A DNA stretch of 64,000 bases from Mycobacterium sp. (GTDB lineage: Bacteria > Actinomycetota > Actinomycetes > Mycobacteriales > Mycobacteriaceae): contig NZ_SCRH01000038.1 in assembly GCF_004298145.1 (NCBI RefSeq), forward strand, positions 62,001 through 126,000, written 5' to 3'. The notes under the pieces are model-generated. The model was not told where the DNA came from and ran no database searches. It saw only the letters and a list, made by a program, of their open reading frames with translations. The position numbers were made by a program, and so were the translations under genes. Shown piece by piece: positions 35,652 to 46,681 of the stretch; position 1 is the stretch's first letter, and each line of letters begins with the position of its first letter.

Positions 35652-36455
35652 GTGCGGGATTCGGCTGCACCGGCGGGACACACGCCGCGATCTGCTTCCA
35701 GACGCGACGTCCTCAAATACGCGTTCGCCCCGGCGCTGCTGAGCCTGGCCGCGGTGGGCGCGATTACCGACGGGCCGAAGGCGGCAGCTGCCGGCCTGAC
35801 GCTGATCGATTTCGCCGAAAAGAGGATCGCGCCGGAGGAGATCAAGGCCGCCGGATACGGCGGGGTGGTCAATTACGTATCGGAGTCGCGGCCGGGCGCG
35901 GACTTCGAGGCCAAACCCATCACCCGCCAGTACGCGGACTCGTTGCGCGCGGCCGGCCTTCAGATCGTCAGCAACTTTCAATACGGCAAGCCGGGTTGGC
36001 CCGACCCGTCGGACTACACGCGCGGGCACGACGGCGGCGTGGCCGATGCCCAGACGGCGCTGCGGCTGCACGCCGCGGCCGGGGGACCGGATTCGGCGCC
36101 GATCTTCTTCAGCATCGACGACGATATCGACGTCGACACCTGGAATAGCGTGGGCGTCGACTGGTTTCGCGGGATCAACTCGGTGCTGGGTGTCGGTCGC
36201 ACCGGCATCTACGGGCATGCCGGGGCGTGCGGGTGGGCGATCCGGGACGGCGTCATCGGAAATTCGAGCACGCCGGGGCACCGGTGGGCGTGGCAGACGC
36301 GATCGTGGTCGCACGGGGAGCGTGAACCCGCGGCGGTGCTCTACCAGGCGGTGGTCAACAGCCCGTCGAACCCGAGTCCGCTGCTCGGCGGGATCAACGT
36401 GGACGTCGACGATGTCCTCGCACCCGACTACGGGCAATGGGATTTGGCTCGCTGA
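35652..36455 (+). CDS. Tat-exported DUF1906 glycoside-hydrolase-like protein (Rv2525c-like)
   Basis: A 267-residue protein with a Tat-type signal (SRRDVLKYAFAPALLSLAAVGA) and a DUF1906 TIM-barrel domain: LTLIDFAEKRIAPEEIKAAGYGGVVNYV, APIFFSIDDDIDVDTWNSV and GINVDVDDVLAPDYGQWDLAR. DUF1906 includes the Tat substrate Rv2525c and lysozyme-like hydrolases. Acidic residues in FSIDDDIDVD could form a catalytic site. It starts at GTG 35652. Possibly acts on cell-wall glycans; no activity is shown. Confidence 0.88.
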   Translation: MRDSAAPAGHTPRSASRRDVLKYAFAPALLSLAAVGAITDGPKAAAAGLTLIDFAEKRIAPEEIKAAGYGGVVNYVSESRPGADFEAKPITRQYADSLRAAGLQIVSNFQYGKPGWPDPSDYTRGHDGGVADAQTALRLHAAAGGPDSAPIFFSIDDDIDVDTWNSVGVDWFRGINSVLGVGRTGIYGHAGACGWAIRDGVIGNSSTPGHRWAWQTRSWSHGEREPAAVLYQAVVNSPSNPSPLLGGINVDVDDVLAPDYGQWDLAR

Positions 36456-36559
36456 TCGCGCCGATCCGGCGAGCTGCCTCACGGCGACCGCTTGAAACCG
36501 CCGTCCAGATTCAGTGCACAAGCCCGACGCTCGTTGGCAGTGATCTGCTCACCCACCGA

Positions 36560-36598
36560 AGCGATATCCCGCGAGCCATCGGCTCGCGGGATATCGCT
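36560..36598. terminator. Perfect 18-bp hairpin between convergent genes
   Basis: AGCGATATCCCGCGAGCC, loop ATC, GGCTCGCGGGATATCGCT. It lies between the DUF1906 and katG stops. The stem is strong but lacks a T run, so a bidirectional U-less terminator is the best reading. Confidence 0.7.
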
Positions 36599-36611
36599 CA
36601 CGATCCGCGTT

Positions 36612-38888
<2,277 letters not shown>

Positions 38889-38902
38889 TCACGGGCTGTG
38901 AC

Positions 38903-39343
38903 CTAGGAGCCTGGAGTCGAACAATCGGCGCACAGGCCCCAGTAGATGACTTCGGCCTCGTCGAGAACGAAGCCATCAAGAACGTTGTCGTCGTCCGACG
39001 GTGTCAGGCAGGGCGCGTCACCGACGGCGCAGTTGATGTCGGCGATGATCCCGCAGGACCGGCAGACGACGTGATGGTGGTTGTCACCGACCCGCGACTC
39101 ATAGCGCGCGACCATTCCCAATGGTTGGATGCGCCGGATCAGACCCACCGTGGTCAGCGCGTTGAGAACGTCGTACACGGCTTGGCGGGAAACATCGGGC
39201 AGCCCCATCCGGACCATCGAGAAGATCGTCTCGGTGTCGGCGTGCGGGTTGGCGTTCACGACTTCCAGCACGGCAACCCTAGGTCGGGTCACCCGCAGAT
39301 CGGCCATCCGCAACCTGGCCGCGTACTCGTGCGTCGATGACAC
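38903..39343 (-). CDS. furA: Ferric uptake regulator family repressor FurA
   Basis: A 146-residue Fur-family regulator that represses katG and itself, released under oxidative stress. The HTH region is LRVTRPRVAVLEVVNANPHADTETIFSMVRMGLPDVSRQAVYDVLNAL. Metal sites include DNHHHVVCRSCG and the C-terminal CADC. The start is set at the GTG 39343, giving SSTHEYAARLRMADLRVTRPR, which aligns with M. tuberculosis FurA and falls at the predicted transcript start, so the mRNA is likely leaderless. Forms an operon with katG. Confidence 0.95.
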   Translation of the reverse strand: MSSTHEYAARLRMADLRVTRPRVAVLEVVNANPHADTETIFSMVRMGLPDVSRQAVYDVLNALTTVGLIRRIQPLGMVARYESRVGDNHHHVVCRSCGIIADINCAVGDAPCLTPSDDDNVLDGFVLDEAEVIYWGLCADCSTPGS

Positions 39344-39349
39344 CGCACC

Positions 39350-39385
39350 AATATGACGCACTTATCTGGAACGAGTCAAGAGTTT
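39350..39385 (-). promoter_or_regulatory. furA-katG leaderless promoter with FurA site
   Basis: On the minus strand, TTGACT (39374-39379) and CATATT (39350-39355) are 18 bp apart, and the GTG lies 6 bases after CATATT. This matches the known M. tuberculosis furA promoter, in which FurA binds over the -35 region. The AT-rich sequence up to about 39385 is the probable FurA box. Confidence 0.7.
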
Positions 39386-39455
39386 CTTGTGAAGTGGAGC
39401 ACAATTCTGGGTGACAAATGAACTGGGTCACTTTTACGGCGGCGTCAGGCGAGCG

Positions 39456-40766
39456 TCACGTGGGCTTGAGCGCGCTGCCTTTGCGCCACTGGTCCCAATC
39501 GAGCGTCCAGTCGCCGTTCTGGGCCAGCGCCAGCGGCGGCCCGCCGCTGTTATGGACCTCGACCACGTCACCGGGCACCGAAAAGTCGTAGAACCACTTC
39601 GCGTTGTCGGCGTTGAGGTTCAAGCACCCGTGGGAAGTGTCGCGGCGCCCCTGGGCCCACACCGTCGCTTCGAGCTCGTGCAGATAGATGCCGTCCGTGC
39701 TGATCTTGGTGGCGTGGTTGATGGTTTCGCGATAGCCGAGCCGGGAGTTTTTAGGCAACCCGAACGTCGAGGAGTCCATGACCACCGGATTGCCCTTGTC
39801 GAGCACGGTGTAGACCCCGGACGGGGTCCACAGTGAGATCTTGCGCCCGCCGACGTCTTCGGTGCCGCCCATTCCCATGCTGGTGGGCATCGTGCGCACC
39901 AGCGCTCCGTTGTCGAAGACGCTCACCTGTTTGGTGGCGTCGTCCGCGATTGAGACATGCGCATCACCGATCCGGAACGAGACCCGGGTGTCGTCTTGCC
40001 CAAAGAGCCCGTCGCCCAAAGCGATTCCGTAGATTCGCGCCTCGGCGGTGATCTCCGTCCCCGGAGCGTAGTAATGCTCTGGCCGCCAATGTGCATTTTG
40101 GCCGTCGACCCAGAACCACGACCCCTGGACTTTCGGGGCGGTGGTCACGGCCAGGTGTCGCTCGGCGGCGGCCCGGTCGGCGATCTGCTCGTCGAAGTGC
40201 GCGACGATGACTGTTCCCACACCGTAGGCGCCGCCGTCTCGCAGCGCGGACTCCGCCGTGGTGGTGAACGACACCTTGGTCTGGTTGGACGGCTGCAACG
40301 TGGTGAATGTCGAGACTTGTTTGGCCGCAACACCATTGGTGCCGCGGCTGGTGATCGTCAGCGTGTAGGTGCGCCCGTAGCCCAACGGAACGGTGGGCTT
40401 CCACACCAGGTTGTCCGGCGTCATGACGCCCTGGACCGAACTACCGGTCTCGTTGACCATGTCGACGCCGGCCAGGGTGCCCGCTTGGGCCTTGACCATC
40501 ACCGGGGCGACGGGGTCCACGTCGTGCGCATCGGGGCCGGGTGTGAACGTTACTTGCGCCGGCCCGGGCGTTGTCGCGACGGTTCCGGAGTGACGATCCC
40601 GCGAGGCGATCTGGATCGCGCCGACCACCCCGACGACAACGAACACGGCCAGCAGGAGCCGGTGAGACCAACTGATTGTCATGGTGTGCACCTGATAACC
40701 CGCGGCGTGCTGTCGGTAAACGTGCGGTGCCACGCGCCGAACGTGCATTTCGGGCGAAGAAATCAT
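39456..40766 (-). CDS. L,D-transpeptidase with Ig-like domains, membrane anchored
   Basis: A 436-residue protein: an N-terminal basic segment, one TM anchor (SHRLLLAVFVVVGVVGAIQIA), about 200 residues of Ig-like repeats (LprQ/LdtMt5-like), and a YkuD catalytic domain with HELEATVWAQGRR and the motif TSHGCLNL holding the catalytic cysteine. It makes 3-3 peptidoglycan cross-links. Start 40766 is chosen since GAGGA lies 4-5 bases upstream; ATG 40682, just before the TM helix, is the alternative. It follows the methyltransferase by 40 bp on the same strand. Confidence 0.92.
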   Translation of the reverse strand: MISSPEMHVRRVAPHVYRQHAAGYQVHTMTISWSHRLLLAVFVVVGVVGAIQIASRDRHSGTVATTPGPAQVTFTPGPDAHDVDPVAPVMVKAQAGTLAGVDMVNETGSSVQGVMTPDNLVWKPTVPLGYGRTYTLTITSRGTNGVAAKQVSTFTTLQPSNQTKVSFTTTAESALRDGGAYGVGTVIVAHFDEQIADRAAAERHLAVTTAPKVQGSWFWVDGQNAHWRPEHYYAPGTEITAEARIYGIALGDGLFGQDDTRVSFRIGDAHVSIADDATKQVSVFDNGALVRTMPTSMGMGGTEDVGGRKISLWTPSGVYTVLDKGNPVVMDSSTFGLPKNSRLGYRETINHATKISTDGIYLHELEATVWAQGRRDTSHGCLNLNADNAKWFYDFSVPGDVVEVHNSGGPPLALAQNGDWTLDWDQWRKGSALKPT

Positions 40767-40806
40767 GAAATCCTCGCCGCCATTGCACACTCGGCGCAAA
40801 ACGAGA

Positions 40807-41850
40807 TCAGCTCGTCTTCTGAAAGACGAGCCAGCGCAGCTCGATCGGACAGTCGTCGCGCTCGACGTCGAACACATCGATGCCGCTGGCCCACCCCTCG
40901 AACCAGGCCGTGGGCGGCCACGCGTCGGCGGGCAACCGCGCCTTCTCATATTCATAGGCCGAATCGTCGCCAACGGCCTCGAGAGGCAGACCGGCCGCCG
41001 CGCCCCTCACCTCTTCTCGGGTGAAGATCATGCTGTTGCACTGTTGACTGAGTTGCACCGCGGCGTCGTCGGGCACGTAGCCGTCGCGGGCCAGGAAGGT
41101 GTTGAAGACCAGGCGTCCACCGGGGGCCAGACAATCGGCGGCGAGTTCGAACATGCCGCGCAGCTCGTGCAGAGTCCGGAAGTCGGGCACCACCTCCGAG
41201 AGCACCATCAGCTGGTACTCCGCGTGGGCACCCTCCATCGCCGTGAACACATCGCTTTGTATGACGTTCACGCGCAGCGATTCGCTGTCGGCCTCCGCAC
41301 GCATGACGTCGGCGAACTTCTGGGTCATCTCAACCGCGTCGACCGGATGGCCGCGCCGGGCGAGGGCGAGGGCGTTGCGTCCGGTTCCGGCACCGATGTC
41401 GAGCACCCGATGCGTGGTGGGGTCGGTCGCTTCCGCCGCCAGATCCAGCACCCGCGCGTCGGGCTCGGTGCCGAACAGCGGCTCCGGGCGCACACCGACC
41501 CACTGCGCGTAGTCGGCCTCGATCGTCCTCCAGTCGGCCTGGACGCGGAAGTTCACGCCCGACCCGAACGGGGCGTGATAGGAGATGACTACGTCCGAAC
41601 GAGGGGACGCCTTGAAGGCCTTCGCCAACTCGACTTCCAGCGCGGTCCGCAGCTGTGCCGATTGTTCGGGGGTGTACCAGACGCCCAGGGTGGCGCAGAC
41701 GTTGCCGCACAACTGCACGTACTCGTCGATCAGGCCCGGGACTGCCGGCACCCGGATGTGGCCCTCGGCCGACGATCGGCGATACGACCGCCTGATGATC
41801 GCTTCGCGCAGCATCGACGGATCGAACGACCCATTCGGCGGATCCTGCAC
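40807..41850 (-). CDS. Class I SAM-dependent methyltransferase
   Basis: A 347-residue methyltransferase. An N-terminal helical region of about 140 residues precedes the Rossmann fold, which has [35 protein letters not shown] (motifs I-II) and [46 protein letters not shown]. The large N-terminal extension is unusual and may bind the acceptor. It lies between a GT1 glycosyltransferase and an L,D-transpeptidase on one strand. Acceptor unknown. Confidence 0.84.
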   Translation of the reverse strand: MQDPPNGSFDPSMLREAIIRRSYRRSSAEGHIRVPAVPGLIDEYVQLCGNVCATLGVWYTPEQSAQLRTALEVELAKAFKASPRSDVVISYHAPFGSGVNFRVQADWRTIEADYAQWVGVRPEPLFGTEPDARVLDLAAEATDPTTHRVLDIGAGTGRNALALARRGHPVDAVEMTQKFADVMRAEADSESLRVNVIQSDVFTAMEGAHAEYQLMVLSEVVPDFRTLHELRGMFELAADCLAPGGRLVFNTFLARDGYVPDDAAVQLSQQCNSMIFTREEVRGAAAGLPLEAVGDDSAYEYEKARLPADAWPPTAWFEGWASGIDVFDVERDDCPIELRWLVFQKTS

Positions 41851-41911
41851 CAGAACCTTTTACACGACCGCCCGGCTTTACACCACAGTTCGGCCCACCA
41901 GCTTGCGCCGA

Positions 41912-43093
41912 TCAGTCCGGCCGCGCAGTGCGGGCAGCGTCTTCGAGGAGATCCGCGGCACGGGCGACGCTGTGGGCGGATGTGGTCATTCGGGTGGCGA
42001 CCTCACGGGCTCGGCTCAGGTGGTGCGGATCAAGCAGGGAGCGCAGGTCCTCGACCAGTGAGTCCAGGGTGGAGGCCGAGAACGGACGGCCCAAACCGAC
42101 TTTCAAGGTGCTGACGGCCTCGGCCCACAGCGGCTGATCGAGCCAGAGCCAGAGAATCAGCATGGGCACTCCGGCGCGCATACCCGCGGCGGTGGTCCCC
42201 GCGCCACCGTGGTGCACGATGGCGCGGCAAGCCGGGAAGACGACGGGGTGACTCACCGCCTCCACAATCTTCAGGTGGTCTGCGGCGAAGACATGGGTGA
42301 AATCGTTTGGGCCGCTGCAGATCAAGGCCCGCTCGCCCAAACGCGCGCAGGCCGCGCTGATCACCGCGACCGTCTCGCCGGGGGAGGTGACGGGCGTGCT
42401 GCCGAACCCGAAGTAGATGGGCGGCGTCCCGGCGGCGATCCAGGACAGCACCTCGTCGTCGACGTCGCTTGGCAGTCCCAGCGTCAGGGGACCGACGAAG
42501 GGTCTGCGGCACTCGGAGGCGGCCCATTGTTGCGCCAGCTCGGGCACGCACAGCTCGTCATAGGCCTGGATCTCGAGCGCCGGCGGCGTCGACGGCCCGG
42601 CTTCTGCGGGCAAACCGAGCGCCTGACGTTGCACGCCTTCGGCCGCGCTCGTGACGTGTGACTGCAACCAGCCGAGTTCCAACGTGTCCGCGGGAAAGAA
42701 GTGCAGCGCGGCCAGCGGAATGCCGGAACGCTCCGCGACGTTGGCGGCGAGCCGCTGCTCGTTCATCCCGGCCACCAGCAGATCGGCACCGGTTGCCAAC
42801 GAGGCCAGCGTTTCGCCCTTCCCCATCCAGATCGTCGTGACGCGCTCCATGAGTTGCGGCAGCGCGCTGATCGGATCCTGCACCTGGCGGACGAAATCTG
42901 TGGCCCTGTCGAGTTGCTCGCGGCTGTCGGGCCCATAGGCGACCGCGGCAAGCCCGGCCGACTCGGCCAAGGCGAGCTTGTCGGGCGGCACCGCGATCAC
43001 GACGTCGTGGCCCCGACATCGCAGCTCCCGTGCGACGGCGGCGCATGGTTCGACGTCGCCGCGGCTTCCGTAGGCGGCGAACACAAATTTCAT
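41912..43093 (-). CDS. GT1-family (UGT/MGT-like) glycosyltransferase
   Basis: A 393-residue GT-B enzyme. The N-terminus KFVFAAYGSRGDVEPCAAVARELRCRGHDVVIAVPPD is typical of the sterol/glycopeptide/glycolipid GT1 group, and the donor site is CRAIVHHGGAGTTAAGMRAGVPMLI. Relatives in mycobacteria glycosylate glycopeptidolipids and phenolic glycolipids. The ATG at 43093 has GAGG 7 bp upstream. It heads a three-gene group with the methyltransferase and L,D-transpeptidase. Acceptor not shown. Confidence 0.9.
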   Translation of the reverse strand: MKFVFAAYGSRGDVEPCAAVARELRCRGHDVVIAVPPDKLALAESAGLAAVAYGPDSREQLDRATDFVRQVQDPISALPQLMERVTTIWMGKGETLASLATGADLLVAGMNEQRLAANVAERSGIPLAALHFFPADTLELGWLQSHVTSAAEGVQRQALGLPAEAGPSTPPALEIQAYDELCVPELAQQWAASECRRPFVGPLTLGLPSDVDDEVLSWIAAGTPPIYFGFGSTPVTSPGETVAVISAACARLGERALICSGPNDFTHVFAADHLKIVEAVSHPVVFPACRAIVHHGGAGTTAAGMRAGVPMLILWLWLDQPLWAEAVSTLKVGLGRPFSASTLDSLVEDLRSLLDPHHLSRAREVATRMTTSAHSVARAADLLEDAARTARPD

Positions 43094-43462
43094 CAACGGA
43101 CCTCACTCGCGGTGGTGTACAAATCCAAGCAGAAAGGACGATCGCGTCCCGTTGAGGATGGGCTGAGAGTGATTTGCGCAGAACGCGCCGAACCCTTGTG
43201 AGTTTCCGGTGTCATGCGCCGGTAACCTATCGTTAACCCATCGCAACAATTTCGCTGTATTCGTTAACGTGGGCCGCACCTGCAAACGTGTGAGACCGGT
43301 CCCTCAGCAGTCGGGACGGTCTCATTAGGCCGCCTTCGTTCGCGGTACAGACCGTACCAGAGGGATTGCGATTTGTTTGCTGCTCGGCTGGCTACCCCCA
43401 TACGACGCGCACCGAAGCCGTCGATGCTCCCGCGGCCATGAAAGCGATCGGAGGAGAACGAC
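43094..43462. other. Intergenic region with leader hairpin upstream of the PPE gene
   Basis: A 369-bp divergent region between the GT1 and PPE genes. It contains an AT-rich part with repeated GTTAAC (about 43230-43270) suited to promoters, and a hairpin with arms GAGACCGGTCCC (43292-43303) and GGGACGGTCTC (43313-43323), followed by ATTAGG. The hairpin lies 140 bp before the PPE ATG, so it may be an attenuator or the end of a small RNA. No gene is seen. Confidence 0.5.
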
Positions 43463-44830
43463 ATGGACTTCGCAGTACTACCGCCGGAGGTTAACTCCGC
43501 GCGGATGTACGCCGGTCCGGGGTCGGGACCGATGCTGGCCGCTGCCATGGCCTGGGACGAACTGGCCGCCGCGTTGCAGTCGACGGCGAACTCGTACCAG
43601 GCGGAGATCACGGCCCTGACTTCCGGTCCGTGGGTCGGCCCGTCGGCGGCGTCCATGGCCGCAGCGCTGGCCCCCTATCTGGAGTGGATGCGAACCAGCG
43701 GCGCGCAGGCCGAAGAGACCGCTAACAAGGCCAGGGCCGCGGCCTTCGCCTACGAGACCGCATTCGCCGAGACGGTGCCGCCCCCGGTTGTCACGGCCAA
43801 CCGCACCCTGCTGGCATCGCTCGTGGCGACCAACATTCTCGGGCAGAACACCCCGGCGATCGCCACGACCGAGACCGAGTATGCCGAGATGTGGGCGCGT
43901 GACACCGCGGCCATGTTCGGCTATGCGGGTTCTACGGCGTCGGCGACGAGGCTGACGCCGTTTGCCCGGCCGGAGCAGACCACCAGCTCCGACGCCCCGC
44001 AAACCCGGGCCGTCACCCAGGCTACCGGTACCGCCGCCGGGAGCACGCGCAACGCCGTTATGCAGCAATCGTTTTCGGCGGTGCCCAACATGTTGACCAA
44101 CGCCGCGGTGTCGCCGGCCGCCGTCGGCCCGTCGGCGCTGGACCTGCTGGGCCTGGAGAGCGATCTCATCGCGGTCTTCCTCGACGCGCCGGCCAGCGTC
44201 GCCGGACTCGGCATCGACGCTCCGGGCACATTGGTCGCTCTTCCCTTCGACGTGGCCGGTGCGCTGACCGGTTTCCACACCGATGACATCGTCAGCGGCT
44301 GGGCCGGGGTGCAGTCCTGGCCGGGAATGGGCGCGGTGCCGCCGTCGCTGTTCCCGGTCATCACGAACCCGGCGGGCGGGTTCGGATCGTTGATGTCGGC
44401 GGGTCTGGGCCAGGCGAATACCGTCGGCGGCCTGTCGGTGCCGCCCGGGTGGGCGGCCGCCGCACCGGCGATACGGCCGGCCGCCTTGGCGCTGCCGGCC
44501 ACCAGTGTCGGCGCCGCGGCCGAGGCTGCAACCGCTCCCAGCGGGACCGGAAGTTTATTCGGCGAGATGGCCGCGGCGAGCATGGCCGGACGCGCGATGG
44601 CCGGCACCGGCGCCTTGGGTAAAGAGCGAAGTAGGGCCGAGACGCCGAAGGGGACGCGCGACCCGAGGAAGGAGAAGACCGACGAGTCCTCAACCGCCCC
44701 GCGGGTTTCGCCGGGCGGACCGATCACGAGTATCGCCGCCGAGCTGCGCGAGCTGGCATCGCTGCGCGACGCCGGAATTTTGACGCAGCAGGAATTCGAA
44801 GAGCAGAAAAAGCGCCTGCTCCCAAGTTGA
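43463..44830 (+). CDS. PPE family protein, SVP subgroup, with C-terminal SHOCT-like segment
   Basis: A 455-residue PPE protein. Residues 1-175 are the PPE domain (MDFAVLPPEVNSARMYAGPGSGPM, the WxG-type turn in GPWVGPS). The middle is Ala/Gly-rich, and LSVPPGWAAAAP gives the SVP hallmark. The last 35 residues (ITSIAAELRELASLRDAGILTQQEFEEQKKRLL) look like a SHOCT oligomerisation helix pair, an uncommon ending. No PE partner is adjacent, so its secretion partner is elsewhere. ESX-dependent export is likely. GGAGGAG precedes the ATG. Confidence 0.93.
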   Translation: MDFAVLPPEVNSARMYAGPGSGPMLAAAMAWDELAAALQSTANSYQAEITALTSGPWVGPSAASMAAALAPYLEWMRTSGAQAEETANKARAAAFAYETAFAETVPPPVVTANRTLLASLVATNILGQNTPAIATTETEYAEMWARDTAAMFGYAGSTASATRLTPFARPEQTTSSDAPQTRAVTQATGTAAGSTRNAVMQQSFSAVPNMLTNAAVSPAAVGPSALDLLGLESDLIAVFLDAPASVAGLGIDAPGTLVALPFDVAGALTGFHTDDIVSGWAGVQSWPGMGAVPPSLFPVITNPAGGFGSLMSAGLGQANTVGGLSVPPGWAAAAPAIRPAALALPATSVGAAAEAATAPSGTGSLFGEMAAASMAGRAMAGTGALGKERSRAETPKGTRDPRKEKTDESSTAPRVSPGGPITSIAAELRELASLRDAGILTQQEFEEQKKRLLPS

Positions 44831-44929
44831 CCCATCAGTCAATCGTCGTTTTCGCGGAGCCCATTTGATCAGTGGTAACGCCCTGCGATTTCGGGCACAG
44901 TGGGCAGTGACGCTCGAGTGAAGGTGCCT

Positions 44930-45775
44930 ATGGACAAGTCGACGGCCGGCAACGGTCCCGGTGCCGTGCAGATGCGGGTGCAGGCTTTGCGCCGTTACCC
45001 GGTGAAGTCGATGCTCGGCGAAACGCTGGATGCCCTGTCGGTCGACGAGCGCGGCGCCCAGGGTGACCGGCGGCTGGCACTCGTGGACGGCGAAACCGGA
45101 CATGTGGCCAGCGCCAAGAATCCGCGGCTGTGGCGCGACCTGTTGACGTGCACCGCCCACGTGGGCGCCGGGGGAGTGAGCATCAGGTTGCCCGATGGGA
45201 TGAACGTGGCCGTCGAAGACCCCGGTATCGATGACTTGATCTCCCGATTGACCGGACGACGCGTCCAACTCGTGGCCCAGCGCCCCGACGGGGCGACGCT
45301 GGTCCGCCCCGATCCGGAGAAATTGCTCGAACTCGGTCTCGATGCCGAGGTCGACGGGCGTATTGTGCGGATCGCTCAGGCCACCCCGGGCGACTCGTTC
45401 ACCGACGAAGCTCCACTACACGCGATCACGACGGCAACCCTCGAGCACATCGGTGTGGAGGCGCTGCGCTACCGGCCGAATCTGGTGATCGCGACGCCGC
45501 CGGGCTACCCACCGTGGGCCGAAAACGACTGGATCGGAAGCGATATCACCGTCGGCGAAGCGAGATTGCGCGTGCTGACAGCCACGTCACGGTGCGTGGT
45601 TCCCACGCTTGAGCACGGCCCGCTGCCGCGGGCGCCGCAAGCGCTTCGCATACCCGCGGCTGAAAACCGTTTGGACACAGGCGGTCACGCAGCGCAGCCG
45701 TGCGCGGGGGCCTACCTCTCGGTGGTGACCAAAGGCGTTATCTGCGTGGGTGACCCCGTCACCATCGGGCCGTAG
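44930..45775 (+). CDS. MOSC domain-containing protein
   Basis: A 281-residue MOSC protein of the YiiM/MARC type, molybdenum-cofactor binding. It has the N-terminal beta barrel MRVQALRRYPVKSMLGETLDALSVDERGAQGDRRLALVD and the MOSC core FTDEAPLHAITTATLEHIG, ALRYRPNLVIATPPG, DITVGEARLRVLTATSRCVVPT with the conserved cysteine. Members reduce N-hydroxylated compounds. Starts at ATG 44930, after AAGGTG. Confidence 0.9.
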   Translation: MDKSTAGNGPGAVQMRVQALRRYPVKSMLGETLDALSVDERGAQGDRRLALVDGETGHVASAKNPRLWRDLLTCTAHVGAGGVSIRLPDGMNVAVEDPGIDDLISRLTGRRVQLVAQRPDGATLVRPDPEKLLELGLDAEVDGRIVRIAQATPGDSFTDEAPLHAITTATLEHIGVEALRYRPNLVIATPPGYPPWAENDWIGSDITVGEARLRVLTATSRCVVPTLEHGPLPRAPQALRIPAAENRLDTGGHAAQPCAGAYLSVVTKGVICVGDPVTIGP

Positions 45776-45952
45776 GCGAGGTCGAGCCGAAAGGTTTCAC
45801 CGCGTCGCTTTCCAACGTGACGAGACTTCCCGTGTCGGTGGGGTCTTTGAACGCGACCTCGTAGACCTGTGCTCGGGAGCCGCGGTCAACGGCGATGATG
45901 TCGCTAGGGGCGACGTCGTCGATGAGGTCTTAGCGGAAGCGGTCGACGCCGC

Positions 45953-46615
45953 TCAGACGCGCGGCGCAGCCTGGTTGATCTTGTCGGCCGCGAATGTCGC
46001 TGCCTGCGCGGTCATCCCGGCGTCGATGTAGGAGACGTGCGCGATGATGTTGCCGCCGCCGGAGCAGATGGGGTCGTCGGGGGCGCACAGGCTGATGACT
46101 TTGGCGCCATACGCCGGGTTGATCGTCGGCAGCGGTTGGCCCCCCCACAGCATGGTCGAGAAGCCACTGGATGGCTCGCCGAAGAGGGCGACGGCGGCGA
46201 CGTGATCGGCCACCGACGCCGGCATCGCGTTGGTGGCGAGGTCGATCACCGTCGAGCCCTGCGAGTACCCGCCGAGCACGATCCGCGAGTTCGGGCAACT
46301 GGCCACGGTGTCCTGAATGTGGGCACTCGCGTCGTTGGAGCCGGCGTTCGCGCTGTTGTGGTAGTCGTCGTTGGCGGGGTAGTTGACGGCATAGACGTCG
46401 ACGGACCGTCCACCGAGCTGCGATGTGAGCGAGTCGACGAAAGCCTGTCCGATGTTGCCGAGGCCGGGCTCCTGATGGGTGCCCCGGGCGAAGACCACCG
46501 AGACGTCCGAGCAGGGATCAGCGGCGGCGGTAGGAGTACCGATGGGTGCACTCAGCAGCGCCCACGCCGTCACAACCGACATACCAACGAAGCGAGCAAG
46601 TCCGCGTGCATTCAT
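45953..46615 (-). CDS. Secreted cutinase family protein (Culp-like)
   Basis: A 220-residue serine esterase with a Sec signal (SVVTAWALLSAPIGTPTAAA). The mature start is DPCSDVSVVFARGTHQEPGLG, the nucleophile elbow LGGYSQGSTV, the aspartate CAPDDPICSGG and the histidine HVSYIDAGMTAQAATF. This is the normal cutinase layout. It is separated from the cutinases at 30834 and 60411 and is a distinct paralog. Secreted or surface lipid esterase. Confidence 0.93.
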   Translation of the reverse strand: MNARGLARFVGMSVVTAWALLSAPIGTPTAAADPCSDVSVVFARGTHQEPGLGNIGQAFVDSLTSQLGGRSVDVYAVNYPANDDYHNSANAGSNDASAHIQDTVASCPNSRIVLGGYSQGSTVIDLATNAMPASVADHVAAVALFGEPSSGFSTMLWGGQPLPTINPAYGAKVISLCAPDDPICSGGGNIIAHVSYIDAGMTAQAATFAADKINQAAPRV

Positions 46616-46681
46616 CCCAGAATCCTGACATATGGCCCGCCACGACGGTGCCGGTGGCTGGTTGTGCGGCATCCGCACACG

